Shown here piece after piece: positions 6,287 to 8,361 of a stretch of 8,361 nucleotides of DNA. A model generated the notes under the pieces. The model made no database searches and had not been told where the DNA came from. It saw only the letters and a list, made by a program, of their open reading frames with translations. Positions within the stretch are counted from its first letter, which is position 1. Each line of letters begins with the position of its first letter. The stretch is from the NCBI GenBank assembly GCA_028703645.1, contig JAQVML010000040.1:1-8361 (forward strand). The letters run 5' to 3'. This DNA is from Eubacteriales bacterium (lineage in GTDB: Bacteria > Bacillota > Clostridia > Christensenellales > CAG-138). A program made the position numbers and the translations under genes.

Positions 6287-7366
6287 ATGATGACGACAGA
6301 ATACCTCTATATTGCTGGGCCGGAGTGCTTTTATGCCAATGGTTTTGAGCAACTGAATGCAATGCGTAGACTCGCGGAAGCGAATGGTTTTGCGGCTACA
6401 CTGCCGAACGACGATCCGCTCAAGCTGGATAACGAGGATCTGCGAAAAAATGCTGATGCCATCTTTCAAAATTGTGCAAACAGCATGAATCGTTCCACAG
6501 CAATCCTCTGCGATCTGGAATTCTATCGCGGGCCGGAGGCCGACGGCGGGAGCATCTATGAGCTTGGCATGGCATATGCCAGAGGAATTCGCTGTTACGC
6601 TTATACCCGGGACAAGCGAGACATGAAGTGGAAATATCAGGGACTAACGCTACAAAACGGTCTTCCGTATGATCGCAAAGGACGCGTGCTGCCCTATTGG
6701 GATCTCCCGTTTTCGCCAAACGTAGTAGGGTCGACCAAGATTATCGAAGGTGGATTTGCCGATTGCCTAAAGCTCTTTCAAACCGATTTGGAGGAGGAGC
6801 GTAAGCACGGTGAAATGCCGGCAGATTCCGCGGCAACAATGGGTGAGAAAAATTCGCAATCGCCTGTCGTTTACCTCTCCGGACCGGAGCGCTATGACAC
6901 CAACGCACAAAAGCTCTATGCATGCATGCGTCGTATTTGTGAATCGTATGGGTTTTCGGTTATAACGCCGATGGATGATATCGGAGAGCAGCATGTGGAA
7001 GACCCTTATACACGCGCGGCGCAAACGCTGCATCGAAATACAGAACATGTGCGCGCATGCGATATCTTGATTGCAAATCTGAATGACTTCCACGGTTGGG
7101 AGCCGGAGAGTGACACATCGTTTGAATGCGGCATGGCATATCAATTCGGTAAACGCTTGTATGGCTATATGGACAGCACTCTGCGGATGCGCGAACGGGT
7201 GCCAAGCCTTGGTGAATCATACGGATGGCGTGATATCTGCGGGTGCAATGTGGAAAATTTCGATTATCCGCTGAATTTGATGTTTTCCTCCTCAATGCCG
7301 GTGTTTGAAGGAGGATTTGAACAAGTCATAGACGAGATTGTGGCCGACATTCATTTCAAAGAATAA
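6287..7366 (+). CDS. Fused tandem nucleoside 2-deoxyribosyltransferase-like protein
   Basis: The 359 residues contain two copies of the nucleoside 2-deoxyribosyltransferase (NDT) fold, which normally is a single domain of about 150-170 residues that transfers deoxyribose between bases through a glutamate-bound intermediate. Copy 1 (about 5-165) begins YLYIAGPECF and has DGGSIYELGMAYARG with Asp86 and Glu92, matching the family's D-x-G-x-x-x-E. Copy 2 (about 194-357) begins VYLSGPERY and has ESDTSFECGMAYQFGK with Glu280, but the aligned Asp is Glu274 and the Gly is Asp276. A polar linker (about 168-192) joins them. Related NDT-fold proteins include nucleotide N-glycosidases such as Rcl/DNPH1, so hydrolysis is also possible. 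AAGG at 6273-6276 precedes tandem ATGs at 6287 and 6290; either could start. This is the last gene of the run. Confidence 0.9.
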   Translation: MMTTEYLYIAGPECFYANGFEQLNAMRRLAEANGFAATLPNDDPLKLDNEDLRKNADAIFQNCANSMNRSTAILCDLEFYRGPEADGGSIYELGMAYARGIRCYAYTRDKRDMKWKYQGLTLQNGLPYDRKGRVLPYWDLPFSPNVVGSTKIIEGGFADCLKLFQTDLEEERKHGEMPADSAATMGEKNSQSPVVYLSGPERYDTNAQKLYACMRRICESYGFSVITPMDDIGEQHVEDPYTRAAQTLHRNTEHVRACDILIANLNDFHGWEPESDTSFECGMAYQFGKRLYGYMDSTLRMRERVPSLGESYGWRDICGCNVENFDYPLNLMFSSSMPVFEGGFEQVIDEIVADIHFKE

Positions 7367-7469
7367 CATTTACGATCGATACTTATGTGCTGCCATCCGT
7401 AGCAGACAAATACTTGAGAAATTTAGTACGGATAACCCGTTGGAATCGAATAAGATCACATGCTTCCAG

Positions 7470-7495
7470 CCGAAATCGATACCGACTCGATTCGG
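7470..7495 (+). repeat. Inverted repeat/hairpin after the last gene
   Basis: CCGAAATCGA (7470-7479) and TCGATTCGG (7487-7495) pair over 9 bp with one bulged A and a 7-nt loop. The sequence after it is not T-rich, so it is not a standard terminator. It lies about 100 bp past the operon's last stop and could be an mRNA 3'-end structure. A second pair, ATCCGTA (7395-7401) with TACGGAT (7427-7433), lies just upstream. Confidence 0.4.
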
Positions 7496-7580
7496 ATCGT
7501 ACTTTGCTCGATATTGCCTCTTACTATGATGCTTTTTCAGATCGCGGGGAACTCAGAAATACTGTAGTTAATTGATGAAT

Positions 7581-7616
7581 GAAACAAACAAAGGCCATCT
7601 GATCGGATGACCTTTG
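7581..7616 (-). terminator. Hairpin terminator, better formed on the minus strand
   Basis: CAAAGG-C-CATC (7589-7599) faces GATG-A-CCTTTG (7606-7616) around a 6-nt loop. In + strand RNA the middle position is a C-A mismatch, and what follows is not U-rich. In minus-strand RNA the same position is a U-G wobble, so all 11 bp pair, and UUUGUUUC follows directly. It therefore fits a terminator for transcripts coming from the right. It may also end the operon weakly from the left. Confidence 0.55.
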
Positions 7617-7676
7617 CTTACTTGCGGGATAGACTTGAATCAACGTCTTTTTGTTACGGATGTATTTATAAGTAAT

Positions 7677-7714
7677 GACAACAAAAGTCCAGAAAACATG
7701 CGTGAATCCTGGAC
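7677..7714 (-). terminator. Second minus-strand terminator-like hairpin
   Basis: On the minus strand GTCCAGGA (7714-7707) pairs with TTCTGGAC (7694-7687), 8 bp including one G-U wobble, with a 12-nt loop, and is followed at once by TTTTGTTGTC. On the + strand the wobble becomes a mismatch. It lies 26 nt after the stop codon of the possible decayed minus-strand gene at 7741-7934, as a terminator would. Confidence 0.45.
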
Positions 7715-7740
7715 ACCCGTGTTGCGTCCGACTCTATTTT

Positions 7741-7934
7741 TTACATTTCCCGCATGGTTTTTTCGATGTTCCCTGTAGACGTGCCCTGCAAATTCAGAGA
7801 GATGATCAATAGATCCATCTGGTGTTTCATGACGGCCTGAGGTTTATTATCGCCATTTTACCCCATGGCATTTCGAGAACTTTATCGCTCTGGTAACTGG
7901 TGCGCAATCTTCTTGCAAACGCTATTTTAACTAT
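7741..7934 (-). pseudogene. Possible decayed small gene of about 64 codons
   Basis: On the minus strand AAGGAG (7945-7940) is followed after 5 nt by ATA (7934-7932), which could be a mutated ATG. From there one frame reads VKIAFARRLRTSYQSDKV and continues until TGA at 7829-7827. A second frame, overlapping it from 7857, reads NKPQAVMKHQMDLLIISLN and goes on to GNIEKTMREM and TAA at 7743-7741. Joining the frames needs one shift of 1 or 2 bases. A terminator-like hairpin follows. I do not recognise the family; the second part looks helical and amphipathic. Open frames this short also arise by chance, so this is tentative. A sequencing error is another explanation for the shift. Confidence 0.25.
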
Positions 7935-8017
7935 GCTGTCTCCTTGCGCTGGCAATGATATTTGCAGCTGTTTATTTAAATAAGCAAACCCTCGCGATCC
8001 GTAATCTCATCTACCTT

Positions 8018-8039
8018 ATGATAACCGCATGATAACCAC
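8018..8039. repeat. Tandem repeat of 11 bp, two copies
   Basis: ATGATAACCGC is followed directly by ATGATAACCAC, with 10 of 11 bases identical. No function is evident. It could be a slipped duplication or a pair of protein-binding half sites. Confidence 0.4.
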
Positions 8040-8304
8040 GCGACATTGATGAATGCCGATTGAATTCATTTATCACGCAGTCTCACCTAAGTGTGAAACA
8101 ATCTCTGGCAGGTCATCCCGACAGGGAAACGCAGATTCGATGAAGCCGCTGACTGATATTTGATGCAATAAGTATGCAAAAATAGGCAGATATGTCGCGA
8201 AAACTCACAAAAAATGCTGTATAAATTAAAACAAAAAACGTATGAATATACAAGCAAGCCCAAGAGGGAATATGGAACGACTATCATCAAAATTCGCATA
8301 AGCA

Positions 8305-8333
8305 TTGCTTTTTTTTTCAACATCTTATATGAT
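8305..8333 (+). promoter_or_regulatory. Candidate sigma-A-type promoter for a gene right of the window
   Basis: TTGCTT (8305-8310) and TATGAT (8328-8333) are separated by exactly 17 nt. The -10 element matches 5 of 6 consensus bases, and the -35 only 3 of 6. A T9 run (8309-8317) overlaps the -35 element and the spacer. Transcription would start near 8340 and run out of the window. Confidence 0.35.
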
Positions 8334-8341
8334 TAGCTAAT
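8332..8341. promoter_or_regulatory. 10-bp perfect palindrome at the candidate promoter
   Basis: ATTAGCTAAT is a perfect palindrome that overlaps the last bases of the candidate -10 box and the expected start point. That is a typical place for a repressor site. Short AT-rich palindromes are common by chance, so support is weak. Confidence 0.25.
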
Positions 8342-8361
8342 GCTATCCCTTTGCTACATTG

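Larger units (their letters stand above)
7367..8361. other. Long stretch without a convincing intact gene
   Basis: Nearly 1 kb lacks any reading frame with both a good ribosome site and family-like protein sequence. It is visibly more AT-rich than the operon, mainly beyond 7560. It holds several hairpins, two of them terminator-like on the minus strand, a possible decayed minus-strand small gene, an 11-bp tandem repeat and, at the right edge, a promoter-like site. No tRNA, CRISPR array or transposon end was seen. Confidence 0.7.

Noticed and set aside
7338..7575. Two + strand frames of about 62 codons after the last gene
   Set aside because: They have no ribosome sites, overlap each other in different frames across hairpins, and show no family-like sequence.
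7711..7742. GGAC/GTCC stem with a T6 run as a + strand terminator
   Set aside because: The stem is only 4 bp and the T run begins 7 nt after it, too far for an intrinsic terminator.
8262..8301. Nine-codon frame MERLSSKFA after AAGAGGG, followed by a T9 run, resembling an attenuator leader
   Set aside because: The ribosome-site spacing is only 3 nt, and the only hairpin (AAGC-ATT-GCTT) is 4 bp, too weak for an attenuator. The 13-mer AAGAGGGAATATG shared with 1928-1940 is likely chance around a ribosome-site string.
8087..8323. Minus-strand 78-codon frame with a hydrophobic N-terminus
   Set aside because: It lacks a ribosome site, starts in an A-rich run, and its hydrophobicity is what AT-rich DNA gives by chance. 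The second half shows no membrane-protein pattern.

Overview
The window suggests a low-to-mid GC Firmicute, probably a Clostridia-type anaerobe. The evidence is the enzyme families, the purine-rich Shine-Dalgarno sites and the tight co-directional packing. No rRNA or marker gene is present, so the lineage is an inference.

Bases 2-7366 hold eight genes on the + strand, with gaps of 53 bp or less and one overlap, so they almost certainly form one operon whose beginning lies to the left of the window. In order they are: the C-terminal part of a large protein with beta-sandwich/lectin-like domains; a PfkB-family kinase; a nucleoside phosphorylase-family protein; a double-SIS-domain sugar-phosphate isomerase or deglycase; a 5-formyltetrahydrofolate cyclo-ligase paralog (COG0212/MTHFSD type); a YjbQ/UPF0047 protein; an IunH-type nucleoside hydrolase; and a protein of two fused nucleoside 2-deoxyribosyltransferase domains. 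None of the seven complete products shows a signal peptide or membrane segment, so they look cytoplasmic. No transporter or regulator is in view.

Three families act on N-glycosidic bonds (phosphorolysis, hydrolysis, transfer). A kinase plus a SIS enzyme could process the released or rearranged sugar. The COG0212 paralog and YjbQ have each been tied to thiamine metabolism. The best reading is a dedicated salvage or breakdown pathway for an unusual N-glycoside, such as a modified nucleoside, a cofactor fragment or a glycated amine. Several enzymes differ from their families at key active-site positions, which argues against ordinary nucleoside salvage.

Bases 7367-8361 contain no convincing intact gene. 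Two hairpins pair better on the minus-strand transcript and are followed there by U-rich tracts. Just upstream of them on the minus strand is a possible decayed gene of about 64 codons. At the right edge there is a plausible + strand promoter overlapping a 10-bp palindrome, which probably serves a gene beyond the window.
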